From CAZNLH01 sp964573995 (GTDB lineage Bacteria > Gemmatimonadota > CAZMKB01 > CAZNLH01): a stretch of DNA of 51,819 nucleotides. Below, one piece after another: positions 24,471 through 33,255 of the stretch. A model generated the notes under the pieces. It did not search any database and was not told where the DNA came from. It saw nothing but the letters and a program-made list of their open reading frames with translations. Where the stretch lies: NCBI GenBank assembly GCA_964573995.1, contig CAZNLH010000018.1, positions 1-51,819 on the forward strand, in the 5' to 3' direction. Each line of letters begins with the position of its first letter. Within the stretch, counting starts at the first letter, position 1. The translations under genes were made by a program, and so were the position numbers.

Positions 24471-26133
24471 AGGTGACCGGGTTGCTCCCGTTCTCGAACT
24501 GGACGGCCTGGAACCATACCTCCATGCCCGCACCGTGCAGGGGAACCTGGATATCCCAACTTGCGCTCCCGTCTGGCCCTGCGATCTGGGAGTCCCCGAT
24601 GGTGAAGGGATCCTTCAGATTCAGCGTAATGTCCAGGTGGGGGATGAATGTGCTCCCCTCGCCGGCCAGGCTCGCGGCCAGCCAGATCCTCTCCTCAGGG
24701 GTCGCACCCTCAACGGTGAAGGTTGCCGTCTCTCCGGCGATCAGCGGCCCGACCTTCAGGATCATCGGTTCCGCCCGAAGATAATAGATGTCCTGTCCGC
24801 CGTTGAAGGTCGCGGCGTAGACGATGTTCACCCCGCCGCTGTCCGAGACGATCTGGTTATAGTCCCCGATCTTGTCCTGCGAGGGGTACCCTATAGTGGT
24901 ATCGAAGGAGTCCGATATCCTGCGGTTGGGTGACCAGTGTGTCCCTCCATCGAGGGAGAAACTGTAATAGAGTTCCGAGCGCGGGAAGGGGCTGTTAGGG
25001 TCGTGGCGCGTATCGTACCAGGTGGCGTCGATCCTCCCGTTGGGAGCGACCGACATCGCGGCCATCCACTGGTACGCCCCGCTTCCCACGGGGTCGTCGT
25101 TTACCCGGATGCCCGTCTCCCAGGTGAACCCCCCGTAGGTGCTCCGGGCGAAGTAGATGTCGCAGGCATCGTTCCTGGCATCGGCCCACAGGGCGTATAC
25201 CCAGCCGCGGCGCGGTCCGTTCGAGCGGTCGACGTCGATCCAGACCTGGTGGAACCCGGCCGGGTTTATCGGCAGGAAACCGGGATCGTTGCCATCGTCG
25301 ACCCGGATATCCAGGCCGTCGACCCCGCCCGGACCGAAGGCGTCGAATGTAGGGACCACCGCAGGATCCCGGGCGTTTATGGACTTCGTCACGTATATGG
25401 CGTTATCGCCGTAATGGCGCCAGGTGGCGTAGACCTCTCCATCCGGACCGACCGCGTACTGAAGCATCCACTGAGATCCCCCCAGGTCCGCGATCCGCAC
25501 GGCCGGGGAGAAGGTCGCCCCGCCGTCGGTCGATCGGACGAAGCATACGCCGTCCAGGTCGAAGTTCGTCCACCCGCCGTAGATGTTCCCCTCCCCGATA
25601 CCACCCGTGCGATCGATCGCGATCCAGGGCTTGTCCCCACTCGTAACCGGGTCCTCCACCGGGTAGGGGACATCCCAAGTCGTCCCACCGTCGAACGAAG
25701 GATAGACGTACTGGCCGAAGAGGGGGTCGAACACCTCGCTCCAGAAGTAGAAGATGCCCTGTGAATCGACAGAGAGGACGGGGTCGGTCTGCTGGGTATT
25801 CTGCGGCAGGCCGGGCGGCCTATCCAGCGTCCCACCGTTGACCCACTCGAGCCCACCGTCATGGGAGTAGGCGAAGCCGGCCTTCCGGAAACTCGAATTG
25901 ATCGTGTCGAACTGCCGCCAGCCGCAGACCAGGATGGAGGAATCCGTGGGATCTATGGACAGGGTCGGCTCGTTTGCAGCATCGCCGACTATGTCTTCGC
26001 CGGTGGAGGGGTCAGTGTTGACCTGGATGCCGCGCTGTGGTAAGGCCGATACCGGAATGAGGATCATTATCGCGGACAGGCAGTAGAGGATGGGATTGGC
26101 GTTACCTGGATGGCGTCTTGCGATGTGTTTCAT
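24448..26133 (-). CDS. secreted Asp-box (BNR) sialidase-like beta-propeller protein
   Basis: A 561-residue exported protein with a signal peptide (~1-31). The propeller region (~45-480) has repeated Asp-box turns: YSHDGGLEW, SFDGGTTW, STDGGATF and SLDGGTHW, each preceding an aromatic residue. This fold occurs in sialidases and in many non-enzymatic surface proteins. I cannot identify the arginine triad and nucleophilic tyrosine of true sialidases, so enzymatic activity is not claimed. The C-terminal ~90 residues form another beta domain. ATG 26133 gives a normal signal peptide; its ribosome site is weak, and the earlier in-frame ATG codons at residues 19-20 of the open frame are alternatives. 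It is monocistronic with its own promoter. Confidence 0.75.
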   Translation of the reverse strand: MKHIARRHPGNANPILYCLSAIMILIPVSALPQRGIQVNTDPSTGEDIVGDAANEPTLSIDPTDSSILVCGWRQFDTINSSFRKAGFAYSHDGGLEWVNGGTLDRPPGLPQNTQQTDPVLSVDSQGIFYFWSEVFDPLFGQYVYPSFDGGTTWDVPYPVEDPVTSGDKPWIAIDRTGGIGEGNIYGGWTNFDLDGVCFVRSTDGGATFSPAVRIADLGGSQWMLQYAVGPDGEVYATWRHYGDNAIYVTKSINARDPAVVPTFDAFGPGGVDGLDIRVDDGNDPGFLPINPAGFHQVWIDVDRSNGPRRGWVYALWADARNDACDIYFARSTYGGFTWETGIRVNDDPVGSGAYQWMAAMSVAPNGRIDATWYDTRHDPNSPFPRSELYYSFSLDGGTHWSPNRRISDSFDTTIGYPSQDKIGDYNQIVSDSGGVNIVYAATFNGGQDIYYLRAEPMILKVGPLIAGETATFTVEGATPEERIWLAASLAGEGSTFIPHLDITLNLKDPFTIGDSQIAGPDGSASWDIQVPLHGAGMEVWFQAVQFENGSNPVTSTIRTPS

Positions 26134-26193
26134 GGTCGATCCGAGCGAGATGGTTGAATGAAGAACGTGAAGGAAACCATTTTCCATCATGGA

Positions 26194-26206
26194 CCGGGAA
26201 TCCCGG
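26194..26206. repeat. palindrome at transcript start of the Asp-box gene
   Basis: CCGGGA-A-TCCCGG is a perfect six-base inverted repeat around one base. It overlaps the predicted start of transcription of the minus-strand gene (~26205), a usual place for a repressor operator. Confidence 0.35.
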
Positions 26207-26211
26207 CCCCT

Positions 26212-26240
26212 AAAATAGCACAATCGGAAGGCAATATCAA
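26212..26240 (-). promoter_or_regulatory. promoter of the Asp-box protein gene
   Basis: Minus strand TTGATA (26240-26235), 17 bases, TATTTT (26217-26212). The leader would be about 70 bases. Confidence 0.5.
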
Positions 26241-26334
26241 CCATCAGAATTGGGCGATGTTGAAAAGAGGGTGGATGGGAGTTCCAGGATATGCAGCGAC
26301 ATCGTATCGGGTTCCTTCATGCTCGAATGGCCGG

Positions 26335-26363
26335 TTGACAAAATATATTGCCTGTGATATAAT
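26335..26363 (+). promoter_or_regulatory. consensus sigma-70 promoter of the CPPC protein gene
   Basis: TTGACA at 26335-26340, 17 bases, TATAAT at 26358-26363: an exact consensus. Predicted start near 26370, 58 bases before the ATG. It implies strong constitutive expression. Confidence 0.85.
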
Positions 26364-26427
26364 GTTTGTCGCGTCGATGGTGGGATTTATACTTCCCACA
26401 GGAGGTCTTTAACCCGAGGAGGTCAAG

Positions 26428-27564
26428 ATGCTTCATCACTTCCAGTTCCGAGCGAGTGGATCCTTTGAAAGGATGGGCAGGTCCCTCCTTGCCCTGCTCT
26501 CCATTCCGCTCTTACTCTCACTTTTTCTGATTTCGCCCCTTAGGGCGACCCAGAGGATGGTCCTGGGTGAGGAATTCACGAACACCGGCTGTCCGCCATG
26601 TCCAAACGCCAGCAATGTACTGGATAATATCTACTCCACTGAATCGGACAATTTCTCCATTGTCTCCTACCATGCATGGTGGCCAAATCCAAATGATCCT
26701 TACTACCAGTACAATACATCGGAGAATGGCGGACGAATCAACTACTACGGAGCGGATTACACTCCTCACCTGTGGATTGATGGAGACGTAGACGCGGGAT
26801 CTGCCACGTACCAGTGGCAGAATAGAGTGACGAGCGAAGAGTCCGTCTCCAGCCCGATCGCGATCGATCTCAAAGTTACTTACGACAACACGAGCCTTTC
26901 CGGAACGATCAACGCGGTGATCTCTGCCACGGAGGCAATTACTCACACCAACCTTTACGTCCGCTTCGCGATCATCGAGTCCGATCTGCCGCCTGTGGGC
27001 TATTACAGTAATCCGATCAACTTCGCTCTGCGTGACATGGTGACCAACATCACCGGCCAGAGCTTGACGATCTCGCAGGGTGATGTGGTGACGAAGTCGA
27101 CGAACTACACACTCGATCCGATCTTTGTCTTCGACAACGTCGACATCGTAGTCTTCGTGCAGAGCGATACGGACCACCATGTCCTACAGGCAGCCCGTTA
27201 TACCCTTTCGGGCCCTGGAGTCACGATCTCTCCGAGCGATGCCACCATACAAGTACCCAGAGGGGGGACTCTGAACTTCGATACGTTCGTGGAAAATAAT
27301 TCAAACAACGAGGCCAGTGGCGATTTCTGGCTCTCCGTCAGGCTTCCAAATGGTAACGAGGTCGTTGTACCGGAGGCGAATCTCAATTATCCAAACCCAC
27401 AGACGGGGACGATCCCTTCTTGGGGCTCATTTGATTTTCCCTATCAAATCTATATCCCTTCATCTGGTATTCCGACGGGTATCTACACCTTGATAGGTCA
27501 TATCGGCATTTACCCGAATACGGTACTTCGTGAATCTTCATTCGATTTCGAGATCACGCCGTAA
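26428..27564 (+). CDS. exported thioredoxin-like protein with CPPC motif
   Basis: The 378-residue protein has a signal peptide (to ~residue 40, ending LRA) and then VLGEEFTNTGCPPCPNAS, a thioredoxin-like active site with C55 and C58 in a CPPC motif. The segment HAWWPNPNDPYY and YTPHLWIDG fit an Omp28-type thioredoxin domain of secreted proteins. Residues ~130-260 and ~265-378 are two beta-sandwich-like domains (TISPSDATIQVPRGGTLNF). No LPxTG or type IX sorting tail is visible. It may act as an extracytoplasmic disulfide reductase, isomerase or metal binder; this is inference. GAGGAGG precedes ATG 26428, an exact consensus promoter drives it and a terminator follows. Confidence 0.75.
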   Translation: MLHHFQFRASGSFERMGRSLLALLSIPLLLSLFLISPLRATQRMVLGEEFTNTGCPPCPNASNVLDNIYSTESDNFSIVSYHAWWPNPNDPYYQYNTSENGGRINYYGADYTPHLWIDGDVDAGSATYQWQNRVTSEESVSSPIAIDLKVTYDNTSLSGTINAVISATEAITHTNLYVRFAIIESDLPPVGYYSNPINFALRDMVTNITGQSLTISQGDVVTKSTNYTLDPIFVFDNVDIVVFVQSDTDHHVLQAARYTLSGPGVTISPSDATIQVPRGGTLNFDTFVENNSNNEASGDFWLSVRLPNGNEVVVPEANLNYPNPQTGTIPSWGSFDFPYQIYIPSSGIPTGIYTLIGHIGIYPNTVLRESSFDFEITP

Positions 27565-27580
27565 GAAACAACTTGGATAC

Positions 27581-27611
27581 GGGGGGGGCGAGATCCGTCC
27601 TCCCCCTTTTT
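27581..27611 (+). terminator. intrinsic terminator of the CPPC protein gene
   Basis: A run of eight G (27581-27588) pairs with CCTCCCCC (27599-27606), closing with one G-T pair, and is followed by TTTTT at 27607-27611. It lies 17 bases after the stop. Confidence 0.75.
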
Positions 27612-27803
27612 ATCTCGACAGGCACCTTCTATGGCCGCTCATTCCCATGGCCTGGACGCGCCGGCCCGGGCTGAGAAAGGCAGATGATTACTAATGGCCT
27701 GTGTGGTGAGGCCCTCGGTCTAAGGTCGTATGGTAATTCAATGGAAGCGGCCGTCTGTTTGATGTTTGATAAATGTCTGTATGGCCTGTTCGGCCCTACC
27801 AAC

Positions 27804-27832
27804 TTGACAGTCGAACATCATCCCCTTACTAT
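27804..27832 (+). promoter_or_regulatory. promoter of tRNA-Thr
   Basis: TTGACA at 27804-27809, 17 bases, TACTAT at 27827-27832. Transcription should begin about 27 bases before the tRNA. Confidence 0.6.
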
Positions 27833-27865
27833 TTTACTCCTGCCGAAGCGGTCAGAAGAGAGGGG

Positions 27866-27940
27866 GCCACCCTAGCTCAGAGGTAGAGCAACGCATTCGT
27901 AATGCGTCGGTCGTCGGTTCGACTCCGACGGGTGGCTCCA
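27866..27940 (+). tRNA. tRNA-Thr (CGT), CCA encoded
   Basis: Acceptor arm GCCACCC/GGGTGGC with discriminator T, D-stem GCTC/GAGC, anticodon stem CGCAT/ATGCG with loop TCGTA-type sequence and anticodon CGT, and a T-arm with TTCGACT. CCA is encoded at 27938-27940, unlike the tRNA-Phe of this window. TTTTTT follows at 27943. Confidence 0.94.
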
Positions 27941-28142
27941 ATTTTTTCGTGATTGTCTCGTACCATCTGAACTATTATGGTGCCTTTCAATTCACTTAAT
28001 ATCAGTGATATTAGCGCAATAAGTGAGGGGAGGTGTATCACTCGAGATCTCAAATTCACCTTCGTTTCTATCGTGTCGGGAATATGATGCGCATTAATTA
28101 GTATTATTGTTATATTATAGAGTAAATTGTCCTCGTCCGGTA

Positions 28143-28170
28143 TTGACAGCCGGGAAGATCCTCTTATATT
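28143..28170 (+). promoter_or_regulatory. promoter of the GGDEF gene
   Basis: TTGACA at 28143-28148, 16 bases, TATATT at 28165-28170. Predicted start near 28178. It lies downstream of the earliest TTG codon of the open frame and therefore rules that start out. Confidence 0.65.
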
Positions 28171-28217
28171 ATTCTGAAAGTCGTCTCTCTCCATTGCGAT
28201 CATTAATCGGGGGCTTG

Positions 28218-29768
28218 GTGGTCTACAATTTCGGAGTTTCTTCACTCCTGTCTCTATTTTCGTTCCTGGTCGTGTTCTACGTCTTCCTCGACCATCTCAT
28301 CCGGAGCCGGAAGACGGAGGTCAATACCAATTTCTCCCTCCTCCTCCTTGCCATGCTGGCCTGGAACTTCGGATCGATCTTCGAGACCTCCGCGTCCAAC
28401 GATACCGCTCTCTCTTTCTGGAAGGAATTCGGTTACATTGGATTTACCTTCGTCGGCGTCTTGTGGCTGACCTTCGCCCTGAAGATGACAACTGGAGTGG
28501 ATCATATCAGGCTATTCCACGCAACCTTTTTCATTCTCCTTGGCCCAAGCCTCGTGTCCCTGGCGGCCCTTTTCACCAATGGAACCCATCACCTCTTCTT
28601 TCGCGAAATCGGCTTAAAGTCCCTCACCTTCGGCCCGTTCTTCTACCTGGACGCATTTTTCTTCTTTCTGTACATGATAGTAGGGGCCATGCTCCATCTA
28701 ATTCATTTCCTGCAACACCGGCAATGGTACTACCGGAGGCAGTCTGTTTACATGATAGCCGGGTCGTTTTTTCCGGTCATAGCCTATGCCCTGTATACCC
28801 TCCGGGCCTATGGCCCCACTTATGACATCACCCCCATAACCTTTTCCATCTCTGCGATGACCTTTTTCCTCCTCATTCATCGATACGGTCCCTTTGACAT
28901 CATACCGATAGCCCACAGTCAGATGGTAAAGAGTATGGGGGACGGCGTTATCGTCCTGGACCGGGGAGGAACAATCATCGAGATTAATCAGACAGCGCTG
29001 CAGGTCCTCGGCATCGGGGAAGTTTCACCGATAGGCAAGTCGTACAAGGTGCTTTTGGGGCCCGACGCGAATGAGAAGGTCAGGAGGATACTGGGGATCA
29101 TCAGGAAGGCCCCGGCAACGTTTCTGGATGTGTTCGACACGCTTGAATCCTTTTCCAATGTCACACTTAACGTCTCCGTGTCGAGCATACGTGGCGACAA
29201 CAATCAAATTATCGGGCGCCTTGCCACCATCAGGGACGTGACGGAGAGGGTCAACGTGGAACGGCAACTGCATGAACTCTCGATTCGCGACGACCTTACG
29301 AATCTTTATAACCAGAGATATTTCTACCGGCTTCTGAACCGGGAAGTGCATCGGGCGGACCGCCAGGGTTACGCACTGTCACTCCTCGTCCTCGACATAG
29401 ATAACTTCAAGGAGTACAACGATCGATTCGGTCACATAGAGGGGAACAGGGCCCTTGCCAGGGTGGGGGAACTAATCCTGGAAAACATCCGTTATGGAGT
29501 AGACTCGGCATTCCGTTTCGGAGGAGATGAGTTTATCGCGGTCCTGCCCGAGGTCGATGTCGAGCAGGCCTCGCAGGTGGGGGAGCGAATAAGGAGTTCA
29601 TTCGAGATATGCGGCATAGGGAACCTGACGCTGAGCCTCGGCATCGCGGAGTATAAGCAGCAGTGTAACATAGACAACTTGTTCGAGATGGCCGACCAGG
29701 CGATGTATCATGCCAAGCGGAATGGACGTAACCGATTGCACGTCGTAAGGGCAGCCACGCCCGAGTGA
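28218..29768 (+). CDS. membrane diguanylate cyclase (7TM-type sensor, PAS, GGDEF)
   Basis: The product makes cyclic di-GMP. Residues ~1-225 form seven to eight membrane helices of the histidine-kinase-type N-terminal sensor; a PAS domain spans ~235-350 (MGDGVIVLDRGGTIIEINQ, IRDVTERVNVERQL); the GGDEF domain spans ~360-510 with DDLTNLYNQRYFYRLL, DIDNFKEYNDRFGH and the intact active site GGDEF at 435-439. An I-site RxxD is not obvious upstream of the active site. The start is taken as GTG 28218 (TTG 28215 possible) after CGGGGG, since the promoter begins transcription near 28178. It is monocistronic. No c-di-GMP receptor is seen in the window. Confidence 0.88.
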   Translation: MVYNFGVSSLLSLFSFLVVFYVFLDHLIRSRKTEVNTNFSLLLLAMLAWNFGSIFETSASNDTALSFWKEFGYIGFTFVGVLWLTFALKMTTGVDHIRLFHATFFILLGPSLVSLAALFTNGTHHLFFREIGLKSLTFGPFFYLDAFFFFLYMIVGAMLHLIHFLQHRQWYYRRQSVYMIAGSFFPVIAYALYTLRAYGPTYDITPITFSISAMTFFLLIHRYGPFDIIPIAHSQMVKSMGDGVIVLDRGGTIIEINQTALQVLGIGEVSPIGKSYKVLLGPDANEKVRRILGIIRKAPATFLDVFDTLESFSNVTLNVSVSSIRGDNNQIIGRLATIRDVTERVNVERQLHELSIRDDLTNLYNQRYFYRLLNREVHRADRQGYALSLLVLDIDNFKEYNDRFGHIEGNRALARVGELILENIRYGVDSAFRFGGDEFIAVLPEVDVEQASQVGERIRSSFEICGIGNLTLSLGIAEYKQQCNIDNLFEMADQAMYHAKRNGRNRLHVVRAATPE

Positions 29769-29867
29769 TCTCGAGGGACCTCGTTCCGCCCCATTGTTTC
29801 TCATCCATCCTGATATCTATTGTATCCATCCGATCAGCCTTTGTCGTCGCCCTGCGGCGGGTTTTAC

Positions 29868-29896
29868 TTGACACGGGAGAGTGGCGGTTGTATAAT
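29868..29896 (+). promoter_or_regulatory. consensus sigma-70 promoter of glmM-glmS
   Basis: TTGACA at 29868-29873, 17 bases, TATAAT at 29891-29896: an exact consensus. Predicted start near 29903; this excludes GlmM starts upstream of it. Confidence 0.85.
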
Positions 29897-29963
29897 CCGG
29901 CCATTATTCTGTGCCTTTATCGTACCAACTGCAATGGAACAAAGCGGCCAGCTTCCTTTTAGT

Positions 29964-31316
29964 ATGTTGAAGGGGATAATGATCGGCGTCTCCGGGATTA
30001 GGGGACGCATGGACGGGACCTTTACCCCAAGCCTGATCGCCGCCTTCGGCCACGCCTTCGGGCATTATATGAATGGCGGCAGGATCATCATTGGCAGAGA
30101 CACAAGGCCTACTGGTGAGACGTGCCGTCTGGCACTGTTGTCAGGACTCCTTTACAACGGCTGCCATGTGATGGATCTCGGGATATGCCCAACTCCTACG
30201 GTGTTATTCATGGTCACGGAGATGAATGGTGCGGGTGGAGTGGCCATAACTGCCAGTCATAACCCGATCGAGTGGAACGCCCTCAAGTTCGTGGGCAGGG
30301 ATGGCCTCTTCTTAGACGCTGGAGCGATGAAGGAGTTGATCGAGAGGGTCCATGTTATCCAGAAGGGTGGCGGGTCCGGGCTCAAACAGGGCTTGATCGA
30401 GCGCTACGGCGAGGGTGTCCGTCGGCATATCGATGCAATCCTGGGGCTCTCGATCCTTGATGTCGAAAAGGTCCGCAGGCGAAGGTTCCGGGTCGCTCTC
30501 GATTGTTGCAACGGCGCCGGGTCGGCGATGACACCCATGTTATTGAAGCGCCTTGGTTGCGAAGTAGTACCACTTTTTTGCGGACTTGAGGGGGGCTTTC
30601 CAAGGGGTCCCGAGCCCCTGGCTCGGAACCTGGAGAAACTTGCGGACCTTGTTCGAGACAGTGGAGTGGACCTGGGGATGGCACACGACCCCGACGCCGA
30701 CCGGTTATCCCTCGTGGACGAGTCTGGGAAACCGCTCGGTGAAGAATCGACGCTGGCCCTGGCCATTCAATTTACACTTGGAAAGCACAAGGGGCCGGTC
30801 GTGACGAATGAATCAACCTCGATGATGATCGACGACATCGCCCGGACTTTCGATGTGGAAGTCCACCGTACCCGCGTAGGCGAGGTAAACGTAGCCCGGC
30901 GCCTGATGGAGGTGGGGGGAGTCATTGGAGGAGAGGGTAACGGTGGAGTCATCCTGCCGGAACTCCACTATACAAGGGATGCGCCGATGGCGGCGGCATT
31001 GATATTGCAGTATCTGGCGGAGTCCGGCGATACGCTTGGCGCATTGGCCTCGCAGTTGCCCAAGTACGTTATAATAAAGGGGCGGGTGGAACTCCGGGGT
31101 CGGCAGGACCTGGATCTGGATATTATCCGGGATATGCATCCAGAGGCGTCGATCGGTGGGCTGGACGGGTTGAAGATGAGTTGGGAGGGGGAGTGGGTCC
31201 ATATCAGGAAGTCCGGGACTGAACCGATCGTGCGGATCATTGTAGAGGCAGAGAATAGTGAACGAGCGGGCAGGCTCTATCATGAATTCGAGGGGGTAAT
31301 CCTCGGCATGCGCTGA
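29964..31316 (+). CDS. glmM: phosphoglucosamine mutase
   Basis: GlmM converts glucosamine-6-phosphate to glucosamine-1-phosphate for UDP-GlcNAc and cell-wall synthesis. The 450 residues contain the catalytic phosphoserine S98 in VAITASHNPIEWN, the metal loop DPDADRLSLVD, the sugar loop GEGNGGVI and the phosphate loop RKSGTEPIVRIIVE. The N-terminus SGIRG rather than GTDGIRG marks the archaeal/Bacteroidetes-like branch of this family, so a phosphomannomutase or phosphoglucomutase activity is possible. GlmS follows at once, which supports GlmM. The frame runs 48 codons further upstream but crosses the consensus promoter; ATG 29964 gives a family-like length, and ATG 29934 or 29979 remain possible. 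Confidence 0.88.
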   Translation: MLKGIMIGVSGIRGRMDGTFTPSLIAAFGHAFGHYMNGGRIIIGRDTRPTGETCRLALLSGLLYNGCHVMDLGICPTPTVLFMVTEMNGAGGVAITASHNPIEWNALKFVGRDGLFLDAGAMKELIERVHVIQKGGGSGLKQGLIERYGEGVRRHIDAILGLSILDVEKVRRRRFRVALDCCNGAGSAMTPMLLKRLGCEVVPLFCGLEGGFPRGPEPLARNLEKLADLVRDSGVDLGMAHDPDADRLSLVDESGKPLGEESTLALAIQFTLGKHKGPVVTNESTSMMIDDIARTFDVEVHRTRVGEVNVARRLMEVGGVIGGEGNGGVILPELHYTRDAPMAAALILQYLAESGDTLGALASQLPKYVIIKGRVELRGRQDLDLDIIRDMHPEASIGGLDGLKMSWEGEWVHIRKSGTEPIVRIIVEAENSERAGRLYHEFEGVILGMR

Positions 31317-31380
31317 ATTCGCAACCTACGGCGGTTTTAATTTTTTATTATAGTCGTGTATTGAAGAAGGGATTGAAACG

Positions 31381-33210
31381 ATGTGCGGGATCGTAGGATA
31401 TATCGGGTCGAGCGAGGCAAAGGGAATTCTCCTCGAGGGACTGAAACGTCTGGAGTATCGCGGCTATGACTCGGCGGGGATGTCGATTCAGGGCCCGGAA
31501 GGGATTGTTACGTTCAAGAGACCGGGCAAGATAGCGGATCTCGAAAGGGACCTTAGCAACCGGGACATGGCCGGCACGGCAGGTATCGCTCATACCCGGT
31601 GGGCGACCCATGGCTACCCGAGTGAGGAGAACGCTCACCCGCATTCCGATTGCACAGGTGATATTTCCATTGTCCACAACGGAATAATAGAGAACTTCAA
31701 TGCCTTGAAGGCAAGACTCGTGCGGCGGGGGCATCTTTTCAAGACGGAGACCGATACAGAGGTGCTCGCGCACCTCATCGAGGAGTATTTCGAGGGAAAC
31801 CTGGAATCCGCGGTCCAGAAGGCCCTCCATAACGTTGAAGGGACATACGGAATCGCCGTGATGTCGAACCGCGATCCGGACAAGATAGTGGCGGCACGCC
31901 TCGGCAGTCCCCTGGTGATTGGACTCGCAAACGGGGATCTCATCCTGGCTTCCGATTGTTCGGCAATAGTCCTGCACACCCGCCAGGTCATCTACCTCGA
32001 CGACGGGGAGATGGCCGTTCTGAAGAGGGGGGGGTACAGCACCACTGACCTGGACAATACGGCCATCATCAAGGAGGTCGAGGAGATTTCCTGGGATATC
32101 AAGGAGATAGAGAAGGGTGGGTTCAACCACTTTATGATGAAGGAGATCTTCGAACAGCCGGAGTCCATCGAGAATGCCATGAGGGGCAGGTTGCTCCCGG
32201 AAGAGGGTAACGTGAAGGTAGGAGGCTTGAACCTGAGCGATGAGGAACTGCAGGGGATCAACCGGATAATCATCACGGCATGTGGGACATCGTGGCACGC
32301 CGCCTTAATCGGCGAATACATGCTCGAGGAGATCGCGAGGGTCCCTGTTGAGGTGGAATATGCCTCGGAGTTCCGTTACAGGAACCCGATCGTCGATGAA
32401 CACACCCTGGTGGTGGTGGTCAGCCAGTCGGGAGAGACGGCCGATACTTTGGCCGCAATGCGTGAGGCTCAGGCAAGGGGCGCAAAGATCATAGGGATCG
32501 TCAACGTGGTTGGGAGTACCATTGCACGGGAAGCCAATGGCGGGATTTACCTCCATGCGGGTCCGGAGATAGGGGTGGCATCTACAAAGGCCTTTTCCTG
32601 CCAGATCGTGGCATTGTTGATCTTGACACTCCTCTTTGGCAGATTACGGGAGTTGCCCACGGGGGAGGCGAAGAAGATCATTCGAGCCCTTCAGGGGATA
32701 CCGCTGCTGGTAAAGGAGATCCTGGACCAGAAAAACGAGGCGATTCGTGAACTAGCCGGCCAGTATTACCAGTCGTCGAACTTCCTCTACCTCGGCCGGG
32801 GATACAACTTCCCGGTCGCGCTGGAAGGGGCATTGAAACTAAAGGAGATCTCTTATATTCATGCCGAGGGTTACCCCGCGGCGGAGATGAAACACGGCCC
32901 GATAGCACTGATAGACGAGAACATGCCCGTCGTGGTTATTGCCACCAGGGATTCGGTCTACAACAAGGTCCTCAGCAACATAGAGGAGGTAAGGGTGCGC
33001 AGGGGGAGAGTCATAGCAGTGGCCAACGAGGAAGACCAGGAGATAGGAAAACTCGTCGATCACGTGATCACGGTCCCCAAGACGCTGGACATCCTCTCGC
33101 CGATCATAACCATCGCACCGCTTCAACTCCTGGCCTATCATATCGCGGTCCTGAGGGGGTGCGATGTCGATAAGCCCCGCAATCTTGCCAAGAGCGTTAC
33201 CGTTGAATAA
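31381..33210 (+). CDS. glmS: glutamine--fructose-6-phosphate aminotransferase
   Basis: GlmS makes glucosamine-6-phosphate from fructose-6-phosphate and glutamine, the first step of the hexosamine pathway. The N-terminal glutaminase begins MCGIVGYIG, with the catalytic cysteine exposed on removal of Met, and has YRGYDSAGM and HTRWATHG. Two SIS isomerase domains follow (SQSGETADTLAAM, STKAFSCQ, AEMKHGPIALI), and the C-terminus is NLAKSVTVE. Length (609) is normal. The 64-base gap after GlmM is too short for a glmS ribozyme. GlmM and GlmS act in consecutive steps, so they form a functional operon from the consensus promoter at 29868. Confidence 0.97.
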   Translation: MCGIVGYIGSSEAKGILLEGLKRLEYRGYDSAGMSIQGPEGIVTFKRPGKIADLERDLSNRDMAGTAGIAHTRWATHGYPSEENAHPHSDCTGDISIVHNGIIENFNALKARLVRRGHLFKTETDTEVLAHLIEEYFEGNLESAVQKALHNVEGTYGIAVMSNRDPDKIVAARLGSPLVIGLANGDLILASDCSAIVLHTRQVIYLDDGEMAVLKRGGYSTTDLDNTAIIKEVEEISWDIKEIEKGGFNHFMMKEIFEQPESIENAMRGRLLPEEGNVKVGGLNLSDEELQGINRIIITACGTSWHAALIGEYMLEEIARVPVEVEYASEFRYRNPIVDEHTLVVVVSQSGETADTLAAMREAQARGAKIIGIVNVVGSTIAREANGGIYLHAGPEIGVASTKAFSCQIVALLILTLLFGRLRELPTGEAKKIIRALQGIPLLVKEILDQKNEAIRELAGQYYQSSNFLYLGRGYNFPVALEGALKLKEISYIHAEGYPAAEMKHGPIALIDENMPVVVIATRDSVYNKVLSNIEEVRVRRGRVIAVANEEDQEIGKLVDHVITVPKTLDILSPIITIAPLQLLAYHIAVLRGCDVDKPRNLAKSVTVE

Positions 33211-33255
33211 TCCCGTGTCGCTCGTTTCGCTTCAATCACATCATCGTCTCGAGGA

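Larger units (their letters stand above)
27565..27865. other. 301-base gap: terminator, tRNA promoter
   Basis: The stretch holds the terminator of the CPPC gene at its left end and the tRNA-Thr promoter at its right end, both listed separately. A short open frame (from 27684) runs through the promoter and into the tRNA and is not a gene. Confidence 0.6.

Noticed and set aside
26158..26412. Plus-strand frame before the CPPC gene
   Set aside because: It runs through both divergent promoters and has no ribosome site.
28107..28217. TTG start giving 37 more residues to the GGDEF protein
   Set aside because: The promoter at 28143-28170 is downstream of that codon.
29820..29963. N-terminal extension of GlmM
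   Set aside because: An exact consensus promoter at 29868-29896 lies inside it, so those codons are not transcribed from that promoter and do not resemble the family.
31317..31380. Possible glmS ribozyme before glmS
   Set aside because: The gap after glmM is only 64 bases and shows no ribozyme core.
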